Shown: positions 5,516 through 5,618 of the stretch, piece after piece
Numbering within the stretch: position 1 is the stretch's first letter
How the letters are laid out: the number at the start of each line of letters is the position of its first letter
Origin: Candidatus Woesearchaeota archaeon
Lineage (GTDB): Archaea > Nanobdellota > Nanobdellia > Woesearchaeales > UBA10200
Assembly: GCA_018302185.1 (NCBI GenBank)
Contig: JAGVZX010000082.1
Span: 1-5,618, forward strand
DNA length: 5,618 nt
Direction: 5' to 3'
Notes under the pieces: model-generated
The model's input: the letters and a program-made list of their open reading frames with translations, nothing else
What the model was told of the DNA's origin: nothing
Database searches by the model: none
Translations under genes and position numbers: made by a program

Positions 5516-5617
5516 TTATAATTTCAAGCTTGCAACATTACTAACCCCATGCTCGTTCATGGAAACGCCATACAAGGTATCTGCTTCACTGATCAAGGAA
5601 TCATTATGCGAGATGAC
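5516..5617 (-). CDS. C-terminal fragment of a gene entering from the right edge
   Basis: On the minus strand a frame is open from the window edge to TAA at 5516-5518, coding for 33 residues that end 'SMNEHGVSNVASLKL'. Composition is protein-like, with acidic and hydrophobic residues well mixed, and the stop falls 65 bp from the convergent upstream gene, a normal tail-to-tail arrangement. The fragment is too short to name. A plus-strand frame over the same bases is also open to the edge, so the strand is not certain. Confidence 0.4.
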   Translation of the reverse strand, partial: VISHNDSLISEADTLYGVSMNEHGVSNVASLKL

Positions 5618-5618
5618 A

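Noticed and set aside
5522..5617. Plus-strand frame open to the window edge, with an ATG at 5549
   Set aside because: No Shine-Dalgarno sequence, and the nearest TATA box is about 48 bp upstream. The minus-strand frame over the same bases gives a more protein-like C-terminus and a sensible convergent layout. This remains uncertain.

Overview
This AT-rich window reads as DNA from a DPANN-type archaeon, most likely in the Woesearchaeota/Pacearchaeota area. That placement is an inference. It rests on a tRNA with a textbook archaeal bulge-helix-bulge intron, TATA boxes placed so that messages are leaderless or nearly so, a near absence of Shine-Dalgarno sites, and two secreted or membrane-anchored proteins with pilin-like N-termini of the 'KKAFFFTIDTIIAL' kind.

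Layout. Positions 2-1696 (+) hold the 3' part of a long all-helical, TPR-like repeat protein that enters from the left edge. It converges tail to tail with a class I SAM-dependent methyltransferase at 1732-2307 (-). From 2308 to 2571 there is no convincing gene. Instead there is a 186-bp element bounded by GC-rich inverted repeats with further nested pairing inside (2368-2553). Next come two minus-strand genes in the same direction, 3741-4331 followed by 2572-3672. Both encode proteins with one N-terminal hydrophobic segment and a large extracytoplasmic domain, one rich in cysteines and the other in N-glycosylation sequons. They look like a surface or pilus-like gene pair.

Positions 4332-4901 are non-coding for protein but are the most interesting part. 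They contain a tRNA-Leu(CAA) gene (4684-4832) interrupted twice, both times outside the anticodon loop. A 41-42-nt near-perfect hairpin sits in the D-loop, and a 22-nt intron with a canonical bulge-helix-bulge sits in the T-loop (59/60). About 80 bp upstream (4605-4636) lies a miniature copy of the same tRNA. It lacks the D-loop hairpin and also the anticodon arm, and has a TATA box at the distance expected for a tRNA promoter.

On the right, 4902-5450 (+) is a small soluble protein of unknown function with a near-leaderless promoter. The last 100 bases probably contain the C-terminus of a convergent minus-strand gene. No operon links the tRNA region to the protein genes. The only likely functional pairing is the two surface proteins. 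I see no CRISPR array, transposase, rRNA or replication origin.
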